This document shows, piece after piece, positions 12,369 to 23,809 of a stretch of DNA of 64,000 nucleotides. The first letter of the stretch is position 1. Each line of letters opens with the position of its first letter. Under the pieces are notes generated by a model that saw only the letters and a program-made list of their open reading frames with translations, was not told the origin of the DNA and did not search any database. A program made the position numbers and the translations under genes. This DNA is from Uranotaenia lowii (taxonomy: Eukaryota > Arthropoda > Insecta > Diptera > Culicidae), in NCBI RefSeq assembly GCF_029784155.1, contig NC_073691.1, positions 127,472,714-127,536,713 of the forward strand, in the 5' to 3' direction.

Positions 12369-12889
12369 CTTCGAACGCTACCTTTTGCAAGAAAAAAGAA
12401 TACAAAACAGCAAACAGTAGTGGGCATGGTAGCGGGGGAGAAATTGTTGTTATTTTTTCTACGTTGCGTGGTGGGAGTCTAAATAATATTTTTCTTCATT
12501 TACTCTGAGGTGTATGACTGAAACACAGAGCGCTCTTTAATTAGAATTCTCTTTCTCCCACTCAGATGCGAATGCTCTCACACTTACCGACCGAGTCACT
12601 TACAGCTCGTGTAAACTCGGGTAACGAGTGGAGCACGATCAGCGAAAGAGGATTACACTCGGAAGCCGAACTGAAAACAATGTTGTTTTCTCCCGTCTCT
12701 TTGTTGTTCGAGAAGAGCCGACCAACCCTGAGAGGTATTGTACCTATATTTACCTTCCACTTAAAGCATGGATCACGTAAAATCTGGACGCATTAGAAAG
12801 GGTCTATCTAGGAGCTATGTAAACGAAATAAAAATGTTTTGTAATCAAAATGTAGGGTTTTTATTGCACTTCAAAGGGAAAATAAGAAA
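12369..12889. other. Intergenic
   Basis: No gene recognised. CCGACCAACCCTGA near 12718 is a loose inverse of a motif near 11775, so the decayed hAT copy may sit inside an older element. I could not fix its ends. Confidence 0.3.
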
Positions 12890-13560
12890 AAAATTATTTC
12901 GATGTTGTTTTGATGAAATTTCGAACTTTTCGTATAGAACCACTCATCATAGTTTGGACACCCTATTCACTGACCTCATCGGCCATTCACTGCCCTCAGC
13001 GGTCATTTTGTTCTACAATCTCTTCATCTCTGTTGCATCCCGAGTCGTCCTACCATTCTTCTTCATCTTCTGCTTGACAATTGCCCAAAATAGGGCCCCG
13101 CCCGATAAGGCGGAATTTTATGGCAGTTGGGTGGGTTGATGTCCTTTTCAAAAAAAATCCTCCCATTGGCCACTGTAGTACCTCCTAGCTGTAGCGGCAG
13201 CATGCCAAATCTGACGAAAACTTTACTGGTCCATTGTTAGATCTAATGTACGAAAAAAAAAAAACGTTTTTAAAGGCACTCCTTCTTGTACATTTCGGAG
13301 TCCATGGTCTTGTTTTTCACGAAAACCGGGGTTTTTCGTCCGCAGCTGCAAATACCTTGCCAGATCAAACACTTTCTTGCCAATATATCGGCCAAAACGA
13401 ATTTGAACTTTTCGGGGAGATCACCTCGACCAGTAGCTTTGTAAAATTATTGGCCAGGAAGCCGCCCAAAATCAGATTTCACGATTTTTGAACCAGACCA
13501 TCGGGTTTTTGACGTGGGTGTCCAAATTTAATTTTCGCCTCGCGGCTTCCATTACGTGTA
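12890..13560 (-). pseudogene. Tc1/mariner-family (DD37E-like) transposase pseudogene
   Basis: Read on minus from about 13510 down, separate frames spell the catalytic half of a mariner-type transposase: KCLIWQGICSCGRKTPVF, then MDSEMYKKECL, then RSNNGPVKFSSDLACRYS (second catalytic Asp region). Further on comes FWAIVKQKMKKNGRTTRDAT and a tail like MSGSIRKVRNF. Frames change repeatedly and stops interrupt, so it is inactive. The same blocks are found in the better-preserved copy at 45.8-46.3 kb. The plus frame 13234-13491 is its shadow. Confidence 0.8.
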
Positions 13561-14784
13561 ACTTTTTTGGAACAAAACGAATCGTTATGAAATTTTCAGC
13601 ACTGATAGAGGAAACATTTCCGAACAAAGTACTGTCAAAACATTCCAGATCCGACAGCTAGGAGCGCTATGGTATAATAAATGTCCCTCTTTTGCCCGAC
13701 TACATTTCTTTAATGAATGGCAGAATTCAACAAAGTAAGTTAAAAATAGTCTATATTTCCAATATTATGAATTAAAAAAAGCTTTATTGCTTAAAAATCC
13801 CTATGTGGATAGGTTAAATGCCAACTTTGCCATTAGAAAATTGTTTATTTCCCTCATTGTAGCATCCTGGTTTGAACATTTTCTGATCATTGTAAACTCA
13901 AATCTCCTTAATTTTGCAGTTGTGAATCAATAATGTATGATTCTCTTCAGTTCATATATGCCTGTTTTTCGTTTGCTAGGAAGCTTTTAGGTACTCTCGC
14001 CTATCCTGTTGTATGCGTATCTAATTCTAAGAATTTAAACTAAAATAACAACCTGTCATTTTTCACCCAATGTGGTTATAAGCTTCAATGCTTCAAAATC
14101 CCTACGTGGATCGGCTTTATGCCCTAAATATTTATTTATTTCCTAATCCTTTTATGGTTTTCAGGTTTCTCAGGTATATGATGAAATCTGTGAAAAAAAG
14201 GCTAGGCACAATTTTGCCGTTTGTTTGGATAACATGCCGCTTTAAGCCTACCCCTTTTCTGATACCTTTTATTGATTTTTGATTTGCTTCTAAGTAAGTC
14301 TCTTCAGCGTCTATATACAACATGTTCTGCATTACTTTTAACATAATTTTATCAAAATTGATCCACAGCTGATTTTTTTTATGATTTCTTTAACTTCAAT
14401 TATACGAAAAACCGTCCACACATACTCCGGTGTACCTTATATCACAGATGAACTCATGCTTCTTATTTTGTACAATATTTGACACACTACCTGTGGTCTG
14501 AAAAGTATGATGATATGATAAAATTTTTATACCACTGGTTTCAATAGTGGTTCCAACCGTGGAAAGCTTCCAATCTAGCTTTGGGAGCTGGTTTGGATTT
14601 TTAAGGAGCTTTGGAAGGCTTCACCAATTACGAAATCACTCAGAACAATAAAATGATAATGTGAAAAAAACTGACTTATGTAATTTTTCACGAAATCATT
14701 CCAAATAAATCAAAAATTTAAAATAATTAGAAACTTTCTTTAAGCTTCAACGCTGTAAAAAAAATTATTCATCTGATATCTGAT
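13561..14784 (+). repeat. Repeat cluster including an internal direct duplication
   Basis: AAAATCCCTATGTGGATAGG near 13795 recurs as AAAATCCCTACGTGGATCGG near 14096, both followed by a similar AT-rich stretch. 14146-14270 matches 7399-7525, and 14273-14300 matches 10659-10685. This looks like a fragmented dispersed repeat rather than a gene. Confidence 0.55.
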
Positions 14785-14975
14785 TTTTTTTTTTACAAAA
14801 AGCAGCTCTTTGTCGTGTACAACTTGTACAACAAGTAATGTAAAATTATCATAATGAGATGAGGGCATCAATCACAAAAATCACATCGACCAGGAATCGA
14901 ACTCGAGCCTACTGATTACCTCTCAGACATCTAACCAATAGGCCAAATCGTCAGACGATGCAAGTTAAGCTGTAG
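14785..14975 (-). mobile_element. tRNA-derived SINE
   Basis: On minus it carries an A-box-like TGGCCTATTGG and, about 40 bp on, a B-box-like AGTTCGATTCC, the internal RNA polymerase III promoter of tRNA genes. The A-to-B spacing fits a tRNA. The body then extends beyond tRNA length to an A-rich tail (T-run on plus near 14785-14795), as in tRNA-derived insect SINEs. No intact cloverleaf can be drawn at the acceptor end, so it is not a functional tRNA. Confidence 0.6.
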
Positions 14976-15772
14976 CTCTATTAGTCAGTTGACTTCATCG
15001 AGTCGAATTCGCTGCTAGATTCCCCAGCAGAAATCACTCATTATGCCTTCATTAATGGTGCTCATACTGCCTCGGGGGGTTTCTCATTATGCCTCTACAC
15101 TGACTTGTTTTCAGCTTTCGGCAAAAATTTTTAAAATGCATTTTAAACTTTTTTATCTACTTTTTCAAGTTTCATCCAATTAGGCCATAGACTATTTGAG
15201 TGTCTGAACACGAAACAATTATGTAATTCACATATTACAGCGGTTCTCTATGGTTAAATAAGCGTTTTGCTGAAGGTGGCTATTATGCCCCCATCTCCCC
15301 TATTACATGAATTTGACACAAACCTAAACATTTTTTAAGTAACACTGAATTTACTTGATTACGATTTGCAATAGTTAAAAAAATACCGAATCATTTTAAA
15401 TACGGAATAATTTCAAAATATTTTTTTTACAGAACTCCAAATATTCTCAAAACCATTTCAGTTTTCAAAAGTCTTTGTTCAAACATGATATTGAATTCTT
15501 AAAATTTAAAATATTGAAACCCCCTTGGTAAATACTTAAATTTTCTTATTTTTATTTTATTAAACTTGAACAGAAAAATGCATGTATATTAAATTCCACT
15601 TTCTTAAAATTGGCAACGTGTCCTGTAGATACATATCTGAATAATGCAACTTTATTCTCGATTTCAAAAAAATCTAATTTCTTTCTCACATATCACGTTA
15701 AAGGACAATGGACTGAAAAACTTATAGTTTCAATTAGAAAAAAAATGAAAATTGTGAGTGATTTATCTTACA
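14976..15772. other. Intergenic, nothing recognised
   Basis: AT-rich, no supported gene or element boundary. Confidence 0.4.
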
Positions 15773-17611
15773 ACATATATATTAGGGTGTCCCAAAATTG
15801 CATTACTTCTGGGAATCTGGGGGCTCACCCTCCAAATGGTAGATTAGGATGTGCCGAACAAACTTTTGTATGGAGCTGACTAAAAAAAATCATGTTTAGA
15901 GGTTCCGCAAGCGCGATCTTTAAAAAAAGTCCACTTTCAAAAGATTTGATTTTAAATAAATTCTAGGTCCACAAATTTTCATAAAATTTATATATTTTAA
16001 ATTTTTTTAATTTTGTTTGAGTTAAAAACTACACGTAAAAAATACAAAATGAACCAAATTTGTATCAAAATGTAAAACTAGCAAGCTATTTTCAAGGAAA
16101 AAAAAATTTTTGGTGCAAAAATTTTGAATTCAACTGACCAAAATGTGTACCAAGCGTAGAATATTTTTGATACCAATGCCATCAAAAGATGCGGATTTTT
16201 GTGCACTTTAACTTTGCTGAACAAAACATGTGGTTTGTATCAAAGTGTGAACAGCTATTCACGATTTAATGCTTAACAAAAATCACAATTTAGGATATTT
16301 TTTATTTAATTTATCAAATTTGTCATAATAAATACCTACTTTAAAATCAAAATACTTGCAAAAAAGGACTTTGATGGTTTAAAGGAGTCATCAGAAGGCC
16401 ATATGCCGAATTTGAGCAGAATCGGACAACAGGAAGGGGTTGCACTGAATCTCAAGTGTGAAAGGGATTCTGAGACATAGTGTTCTAAAGAAGCATAAAA
16501 AACTGGTTTTTCATCATACATTTTTGTCTTTATCAATCGATTGCTTGATTATGAAGGTTTTATTAAAATTTCAATTAAGACTAACATTTCACCTGAGGAC
16601 TGCAACTCGATTGGACTTAAAACAAAAAAGTTATGGCTGTTCCAAGATTGTATTTTTGTGGCAAATTGTCGTTTAACACACAATGAGTACTTTTTACTCA
16701 TTGAGTTTTACAGGACAATTTGTAACCAAAATACAATCTTGGAACAGCCATAACTTTTTTGTTTTAAGTCCAATCGAGTTGCAGTCTTCAGGTGAAATGT
16801 TAGTCTTAATTGAAATTTTAATAAAACTTACATAACCAAGCAATCGATTGATAAAGACAAAAATGTATGATGAAAAACCAGTTTTTTATGCTTCTTTAGA
16901 ACACTATGTCTCAGAATCCCTATCACACTTTAGATTCAGTGCAACCCCTTCCTGTTGTCCGATTCTGCTCAAATTCGGCATATGGCCTTCTGATGACTCC
17001 TTTAAACCATCAAAGTCTTTTTTTTGCAAGTATTTTGATTTTAAAGTAGGTATTTATTAAGACAAATTTGATAAATTAAATAAAAAATATCCTAAATTGT
17101 GATTTTTGTTAAGCATTAAATCGTGAATAGCTGTTCACACGTTGATACAAACCACATGTTTTGTTCAGCAAAGTTTAAGTGCACAAAAATCCGCATCTTT
17201 TGATGGCATTGGTATCAAAAATATTCTACGCTTGGTACACATTTTGGTGAGTTGAATTCAAAATTTTTGGACCAAAAATTTTTTTTTCCTTGAAAATAGC
17301 TTGCTAGTTTTACATTTTGATACAAATTTGGTTCATTTTGTATTTTTTACGTGTAGTTTTTAACTCAAACAAAATTTAAAAAAATTAAAATATATAAATT
17401 TTATGAAAATTTGTGGACCCAGAATTTATTTAAAATCAAATCTTTTGAAAGTGGACTTTTTTTAAAGATCGCGCTTGCGGAACCTCTAAACATGATTTTT
17501 TTTAGTCAGCTCCATACAAAAGTTTGATCGGCACATCCAAATCTACCATTTTGAGGGTGAGCCCCCAGATTCCCAGAAGTAATGCAATTTTGGGACACCC
17601 TAATATATATA
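15773..17611. repeat. 1.84 kb palindrome (foldback), 898 bp arms
   Basis: 15773-16670 and 16714-17611 are inverted copies of each other, equal in length and only lightly diverged (a few substitutions such as ATTAGG against ATTTGG). The outer ends are ATTAGGGTGTCCC within ATAT. The 43 bp centre itself contains a hairpin, CAATGAGTA-CTTTT-TACTCATTG at 16681-16703. The near-identical 58-60 codon frames on minus at 16336 and plus at 16848 are simply the two arms and need not be protein. No transposase. It could be a foldback transposon or, if transcribed, a long-hairpin RNA source. Confidence 0.9.
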
Positions 17612-18498
17612 TATTTTTTTTACATAGATCAATTTTTTCACTGCCTTTATGAAAAGTTTTCCCAGGTGCACTGATCAAATCAAAGTTAGATGAAAAGGAA
17701 AAAAAAAAGAAATTTCAACTGTTTTGGTTAGGTTCGGATGAATTTTGAGATAGAAAATAAAAATAAAATAAAAAAGCAAATGTTGAGAATTACAATTTTT
17801 CAAAATAAACGTTCCTAAAAAAAATCTAATGCAAAACTTAAATTAAAGTTATAAAAAATTAAAATGCAGAGTTCAATGATGAGGGCAGCGAAATCGAAAA
17901 ATTGGAAGACCATTGAATGAACTTAATGCCCATTGTAATTTCACTCTCTCGAACTTTAAAGGGATTAAAAAAGAGATTTGAGATCCCTTTAAAAAAAACT
18001 ACTTGATATATTTAGCGTTTAAAATTAATTATTCATTTTTTGCCGTCAGCTCGTAACTTAATAAAATACATTGTTTTACATTCGAAAATCATTCCAAGGA
18101 ATTTTCAACTAACTGAGGATAAATTTGTTAAAATTCGTACAAAATCTTTAAAATCATGTTAAAAATCACTGAGATTTTATCTTAACTTGATTGACTAAAC
18201 TAAACATGCAGACATTTTAAATTTTTTTGTGAATCATCTTTCAATATCAGTTTTTTTTTGCTTTAAATACTAAAGAGAAAATTGCTTTGTGGCCCGTTAG
18301 AAAATCTCAAATCTGAAATTTGGAACGCCTGTTGAAAATGTTGGCAACCCATGTCGTAGAATGTTAGAACCTTGCGAAAAACGTGTGATTCAAATGTCTC
18401 CACAAATATTTATATCCTTTTAGGGGAGAGCCCACTGCGACCAGTAGTTGATCTATTGTGATAATTACCCCCGCGTTACTGTATGCTATCAGGTGACT
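17612..18498. other. Intergenic, nothing recognised
   Basis: AT-rich, no supported gene. Confidence 0.4.
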
Positions 18499-18945
18499 GA
18501 ATGGCTTTGGAAGCGCAGATTTTTAAGACTATTGCTGCTGATTGTTTGTTTCTACTTGACCTTCCGGTGAAAAAAGACGAAATGGCTTTGGAAGCGCAGA
18601 TTTTCAGACAGCTTCTGCTGATTGTGTGTGTTGACAAGAGACAGAATTGGCTTAGGAAGCGCAGATTTATAAGGCTGCTGCTGCTGATTGCTTTGATTCA
18701 GTAGATTTATTCAACAGAGTAAGCTCACAACACATATTAGATTGTTTGTCAAGGCAACTTCTGCTGATTGTTTGTTTTGGTTAGGCCTTACCGTGGAAAA
18801 AGACGGAATCGGCTAAGGAAGCGCGGATGTTTAAGGCAGCTTTTGCTGATTGTTTGTTTTGAATTGACCTTGCGATGGAAAAGTACAGATTAGCTTAGAT
18901 TTTTAAGGCTATTTCTGCTGATTTTTTGTTTTGCTTTGGCCTTCT
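18499..18945 (+). repeat. Degenerate minisatellite
   Basis: About five or six diverged tandem units of roughly 65-90 bp share GGCTTTGGAAGCGCAGAT, CTGCTGATTG, TTTGTTTTG and GGAAAAAGACGGAA. Unit starts are visible near 18501, 18582, 18647 and 18808. Two related shorter units with AAGCTGTT and TTCCGGCTCT follow at 18951-19075. One frame through it (18501-18704) is open, but by repetition rather than evident coding. Confidence 0.75.
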
Positions 18946-19732
18946 GATTGGGAAGGCTGTTTCTAAGAATACTTTCGAATTATTCCGGCTCTCGTACATA
19001 GAGACAGAGTGACAAGAAAAGTTTAGGAAAGCTGTTGGTAAAAATGTTTTCGGATTGTTCCGGCTCTGGTAAACAAACGGCGTGTTCGTAAACTGATTTA
19101 TTTGGGTGATGCATCGATTTTTTTTGGTAGGTGTCAAATCACCTTCCAATGCTTTTGCATACATTTTGTTAAATTTATGATTGCCAGCATCGATAGAAAG
19201 AACACAGATTGAAAATTGGGAGAGGAAGACTGAATAAAAAAAGAAAAAAATCTTTCAAACGTCAAATTTCTCTCATCAATCTACCAACCAGTGCGACAGA
19301 GTTAACAGACTGGTACTGGATAATCTAGCTGGTGTATCCGATTTCGATGTTTACTTTTGAATCTGCAGCAATTAACTCAGAAGACTTAAATGTAGCACCT
19401 TAACAATTGAGGTACATGACTCGCTACACAAAACTGATCATCTGAAGTTAAAATTTGAACGATTACAAATCTTTTCAACAATTGCTGTTTTTTTTTTGCA
19501 GAACAGTAAAAAAAACGATACAGCGAATTTCAGTCTTCCTTCTATAGATTGAAAAGGCTGTTGCGAAGAATATTATCGGTTATGACCAAAATAAATAAAA
19601 TTTCAAATTTTGAAAGTTTTTGCTGAGAATGAAATGTAGAATTGAGATGAGGGATATTTGAAAAATAAAATAAATTTCTATGACAACGTTTGTTATTTTA
19701 GCAACACTAGGCTAAACAAACAAAACAATGTA
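18946..19732. other. Intergenic after the minisatellite
   Basis: Apart from the short duplicated units near 18951-19075, no gene or element is recognised. Confidence 0.35.
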
Positions 19733-19865
19733 ATGCCATATTCGTTTTCATCCTGGTGGTGCACCGGTAGTGCACCAAGTGCTGTCAAAGCGTTTTTTTT
19801 TTATATGAAGATGACAGCAGTTGGTGCACAACCATCTTTCCACCAGATGAAAACGAATATGGCAT
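19733..19865. mobile_element. 133 bp MITE
   Basis: ATGCCATATTCGTTTTCATC at the left is matched by the exact inverse at 19846-19865, followed inward by (C)TGGTGG and CCACCA. The core has GGTGCACCGGTAGTGCACC and a T-run. Too small to code. The target duplication is not clear. Confidence 0.8.
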
Positions 19866-19984
19866 AAGTCATAGATCCAGGGGGATGACAAGCTGGTTCT
19901 TTTTGCGAATATCCTTAAGAAATAAATAAATAAATTGGTGAGGCGTCGGGCCGAAAGGAGATCTTCGAACCGGAAACTGACAAG

Positions 19985-20620
19985 GTCGTCGAACCGGTGC
20001 CATGGAAGGTCACTGGGCTGGGACAACGAAGCAGTCGTCGTGCCCGATCTAATGGGAGGTCTTCGGACCCTGGAGGACTTACGAGCGGGGAGCCACGGAA
20101 CATAACCAAGCTGGTGCCATGGAAGGTTGTCGGACCGTTGTCGGAAAAACCTTCAAGACGCAGCAAGGGAGTCGAGGCCGGATGTCAACTAGAAGGTCGT
20201 CGGATCGGAGCAAGGTGGAGGTCATCGAGCCAGAAATCATACACTGTCGATGGGCCGGGTCCACTGAATAAGATAAGATCGTCGAGCCGGAAGCCAGAAG
20301 AAAGGTCATCGAGCTACAACAGGGGCGAGTGCGTCGTGCAAATTAAGGCGACAATTGAGGTGCGATCCTTGAAGAGGAGCAGCCCAATCTTCAGGAGGAG
20401 GCAGTTAGAAGACAACGGAATGTATGTGTTGAGGAGGAGTGTTGAAATTCGTCTCATCGAAGCAATCGATGAGATGAATAGCCACACACGCATAGTGTTT
20501 TTGAATCACGTGAAAACAATTATTAAGTGTGAGAGTAAGTTCACTCGTGTTGAAGAAAAGTGTAGCACATTTTGAAAATTTTAACAATTTTAACAAACTT
20601 TTTTCAAGATCTGCTGCCGT
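19985..20620 (+). pseudogene. LTR-retrotransposon 3' remnant (possible)
   Basis: A purine-rich, GC-richer stretch is open for 192 codons (19997-20575) and contains short recurring motifs such as GTCGTCGAACCGG and GGTCATCGAGC. At 20428 a purine tract (GTTGAGGAGGAG) is followed directly by TGTTGAAATTCGTC, as at a polypurine tract/3' LTR junction of a Copia- or BEL-like element. No protease, RT or integrase motif is present and the LTR end was not found, so this is tentative. Confidence 0.35.
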
Positions 20621-20829
20621 CAAACTTTTTTACAACACTGTCTCTATTTCAGACGTACCTGATATAAATCCAACTATTTTCGCATCACAGCATGCGAAAA
20701 TAGACATAGTGCTGAAAAGAAAATTTACGGCCGCAGATCATGAAAAAAAAAAATTAATAATGAATAAGGTACACTCTGAAAGTTTTAGGAATTCTTAGAA
20801 TTTGATAACCTTATTTCAAAATTGCAACC

Positions 20830-21515
20830 TACACTCAGAAATGAAAAAAATATGAAAATTATTATATTTCAATAACTCCGATATTTCTATGACATTAATA
20901 TCCAGGAATATTAAAAAATAACTATTTCAGATATTTAAATTTATGCATCCGATTAATTTCTTGGCGTGTAATGATCCAATGCATAAAATTTAATAACCGA
21001 GATATTATATATTATTTTGTTCAAACAAACGCTTTGTGCGTTTGAGTCCCAACTAAACAGGTATGAGCACATGCTAGATTCTTCAGTTGCTAAATGCCTT
21101 TCAACTTGACTGCATGCAGATTCCATTCTCTCTAAATATTTGACTGAATCATATTTAAAAAGGATGGACTCAATTGCAGCAAGTGATATTACCAGCGAAA
21201 TGACATGTTTTATGCTATGGTCAATTATGCACATTGACCATAGAACATGAACGAAAATCAAACGATTTTCGTTTGCTTTTTCTGTTTATTTCTGCTTTAA
21301 GCGTTTGGTTTTACGTTACGGCTCAAACTTTTTTTCTGAGCACCAGATGTCGTTGCATAACATTTCTCAATGCATAAATTTTAATCGCAGAAATATTTCC
21401 CAGTGAGAAATATCCCAGTAATTACACCATGAGAAATATCCGTGTGCGTAAAGAGGGAGATATGTGAAAATAACTAAAAAGTAACTGTTTGATATTTTAT
21501 TTATTTCTGAGTGTA
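20830..21515. mobile_element. 686 bp TIR element (TACACTCAGAAAT ends)
   Basis: TACACTCAGAAAT at 20830 is matched by ATTTCTGAGTGTA ending at 21515, with similarity extending inward for about 25 bp. The flanks show no duplication beyond the terminal TA. The interior is rich in ATATTTC/GAAATAT. The 102-codon minus frame inside shows no family resemblance. Confidence 0.75.
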
Positions 21516-21548
21516 GGGTATGGAGCAAACATAACTTTCAAAATCAAG

Positions 21549-21564
21549 ACCCCCCCCCCCCCCC
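21549..21564 (+). repeat. Poly-C run
   Basis: An uninterrupted run of about 16 C just outside the preceding element; simple sequence. Confidence 0.8.
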
Positions 21565-21722
21565 GCTACGTACTACATTCATGGTAGTGTGTCATAGACA
21601 AAAGTTATACATGTCCTGGAAGTCTGGGGATGGGAACGTTGTAAAAGCAGCTGTAGAAAAAATGTGCAATTTAGCTGACCTTCATTGAAATCATAAGAGG
21701 ATCACGTGTTCATCCTTAGGCT

Positions 21723-23674
21723 ACCCGCATAAATGAGGATTGTAGCCAAACGATTTCTCAAATAATCAAACGACGATTTAATAAAGCGTAAAAAAACGTT
21801 TAGCAAACGATTATTCAAACCTTGAAATACATTGGCCTAATCGTACATTCTGAATTCACTTTATTTTTAATATGTCGTTAGGTTATGTAATTGTTAAAAA
21901 CTGTTAAAACACTTGTATGGAGGAACAGTTCTACGAACAGTTGAGATAATGTATAAAATCCGCTTGTAGAAACGTTTTTTGTGCATCGAACCATTATTGC
22001 TATAGTTTTCTTTAAAGTTCTCTTGTATATAAACATTTATAGCAATTGTTTGAAAGAATTTAACAAAACGTTTTCCAACGTTATAAAAACGGTATTCGGA
22101 ACCGTGCATGAATAAATCACGCACACATGGACAAATGTGTTTGGAGGAGTTTTAGGATTCGAATAAATAAAAACACCATTTCTTTTCATTATTTTTATAT
22201 TATTTGAATTCACCGAGGCACCGAGTTCGTATTTCATTTGAAATTAGCATCCTACGAGGATGATTAATAGAGCCAAAATTTTCACTGGCCGCACATAGCT
22301 CACTATAGTGGGAGGTTCCCACGGCTGGGGAACTTGGATTCCGCGCTTGTAGGTTCAGGTTTCAGCTGCAGATGTTTTTTCTGTCCAGTTCCAACGGCAG
22401 CCGAATAATTTTGTGAGTTGTTGGTGGTCCTTTTCCACGAGCCACGGGCCCAAAGGAATCTGCTGTTTGAGGCCATATTTGCGAGTTGCTATAAAGAAAA
22501 AAATGAATTTATTGCTAATAACAGAAGAAAATTGATATTTTTGAAGATAACTTACCACTTTTAATCCCGAATTTTCGTGAATTCTCCGAAGTTGAAAACT
22601 TAACAGCGAAAACTTTTACCCGGCGCGCAGTGTTGTTTTTCTTTTTTTCACATTCATTAGACAGTTTTCGGCAGAGGTGCCAAATATTCTGATGATTTAT
22701 GATTTGCACTTTTTTTTTAAACAAAATCTCCGACATAAATTTTAATACTTAAGTAATTTTTGATCGAATAGGATTTTAATTTTTTTTGTAAGTTCTTTAT
22801 TTGAAACGGCTCATACTTTTAGGCTTTAAGGAGCCAAACTCGTTTTGTTTGATTACAATTGTTGCTTATATCTAGTTCACTTTTTGAAGAAAAAAGAAGA
22901 TAGATAGGGAAAAATGAACATAAAAAGGATTATAGACGAAGATCAATAGTTTTTAGGAAAAGGTATATTTCGAACATGTAGTTCAAATCTATCACAGCCA
23001 GGACATCTCTCACTGGAACATAGGGTGGTTTTCCTCGGGCCCCAAGGGAATCTATGAAGTTCGTTCTAGCGAAAAGATGAACCTCGCACGATCAAACAAT
23101 ATATTTTAAATTTTTGTTTAGGTTTATTTTTGTTGTTAATTTGTAATGTTTATTTTCTGTCTATATGTTTCATTTGATTCAAGAAATAATCCTATATCAG
23201 TGATCAGAAGAAACTAAAAAAAACCTAAATGTATGCTAATTTTCGTTTTGTTTAATCACCTACATTGTATTTATTTGACCCGAATGACAATTGTTAAAGG
23301 GTTTGTAATAAATATTAATTATAATAACAACCTAGATTGTATTTGTTTTTGTACTGATTAACGTGCAAAACCATCTGGCATCTTTGACCGGCGTTTCGAT
23401 CGTTTTTGACGTGCGTATGACAGAAAGAATGGACGGTATGTGTAAAGGTTTAAGATCATTTTCACGGTTAAAGAAAAATTGCAAGAAATCGTACATACCA
23501 TTCTATCACCTTTCCAGATACCATCACATTTTCACATGAACGTAAATGTTTCGTTTTCATCGTTGTCGAAGTAAAGTTTGATAGAACATCTGCGTTTACA
23601 AAAACAATCACTATTTCTGAAACCGTAGATTAATTGTATGGACTGTTTTAGATATAGTTTTTTAGTATGCGGGT
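21723..23674. mobile_element. TA-target TIR element (CCCGCATA ends) with a spliced unit
   Basis: CCCGCATA follows TA at 21721-21722, and its inverse TATGCGGG precedes TA at 23675-23676. This is consistent with a TA target duplication as in the CCCAAG element at 33415. The terminal repeats are short (about 8 bp) and the element is long, so the pairing is suggestive rather than certain. It encloses the minus-strand spliced unit at 22303-22740. Confidence 0.4.
22303..22740 (-). CDS. Putative two-exon small gene or captured gene fragment
   Basis: On minus an exon ending ...GGGATTAAAAGTG meets GTAAGT (near 22556). An intron with a T-rich end closes at TTTCTTTATAG, and the next exon begins CAACTCGCAAATATGGCC (about 22497). 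Joined at this junction, one frame runs on through RKFGIKS and RKYGLKQQIPLGPWLVEK to a stop at 22355. A second possibility is an ATG inside exon 2 giving a 57-codon frame (starts MASNSRFLW) that ends at 22303. The GC content of exon 2 exceeds its surroundings. I do not recognise either product. Confidence 0.35.
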
Positions 23675-23781
23675 AGGTAATCAAATGCTTTCAGATTTAG
23701 ATTTATTTTTAACGAAAAAGGTAAAAAATTTGTTGTATAAACTTTCTGCCTATTATTATCCTTATCTCAAACAAAACTTAC

Positions 23782-23809
23782 CTCCGACTCGGTACATATT
23801 AGTCGTCAT
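23782..23809 (-). CDS. First coding exon of an MTA1-like NuRD subunit (partial)
   Basis: An ATG-led 28-base exon on minus encodes MTTNMYRVG and ends in phase 1 at a consensus donor, GTAAGT (23776-23781). Metazoan MTA proteins (metastasis-associated, the SANT/BAH/GATA-finger subunits of the NuRD deacetylase complex) start M-x-x-N-M-Y-R-V-G-D-Y, and as far as I recall the first intron falls at this place. I did not find the expected exon 2 (DYVYFE...) at lower coordinates; it may lie beyond a long intron filled with transposons, outside the window. Ten residues are little evidence, but sequence and phase agree. Confidence 0.5.

Noticed and set aside
16336..17060. Conserved-looking 66-70 codon protein present twice
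   Set aside because: The two copies are the two arms of a palindrome, so identity reflects DNA duplication, not selection on protein.
19985..20620. Intact Copia element
   Set aside because: No pol motifs, only a possible polypurine/LTR junction.
21723..23674. Assigning this element to a named mosquito MITE family
   Set aside because: Only about 8 bp of terminal repeat plus TA; not enough to name.
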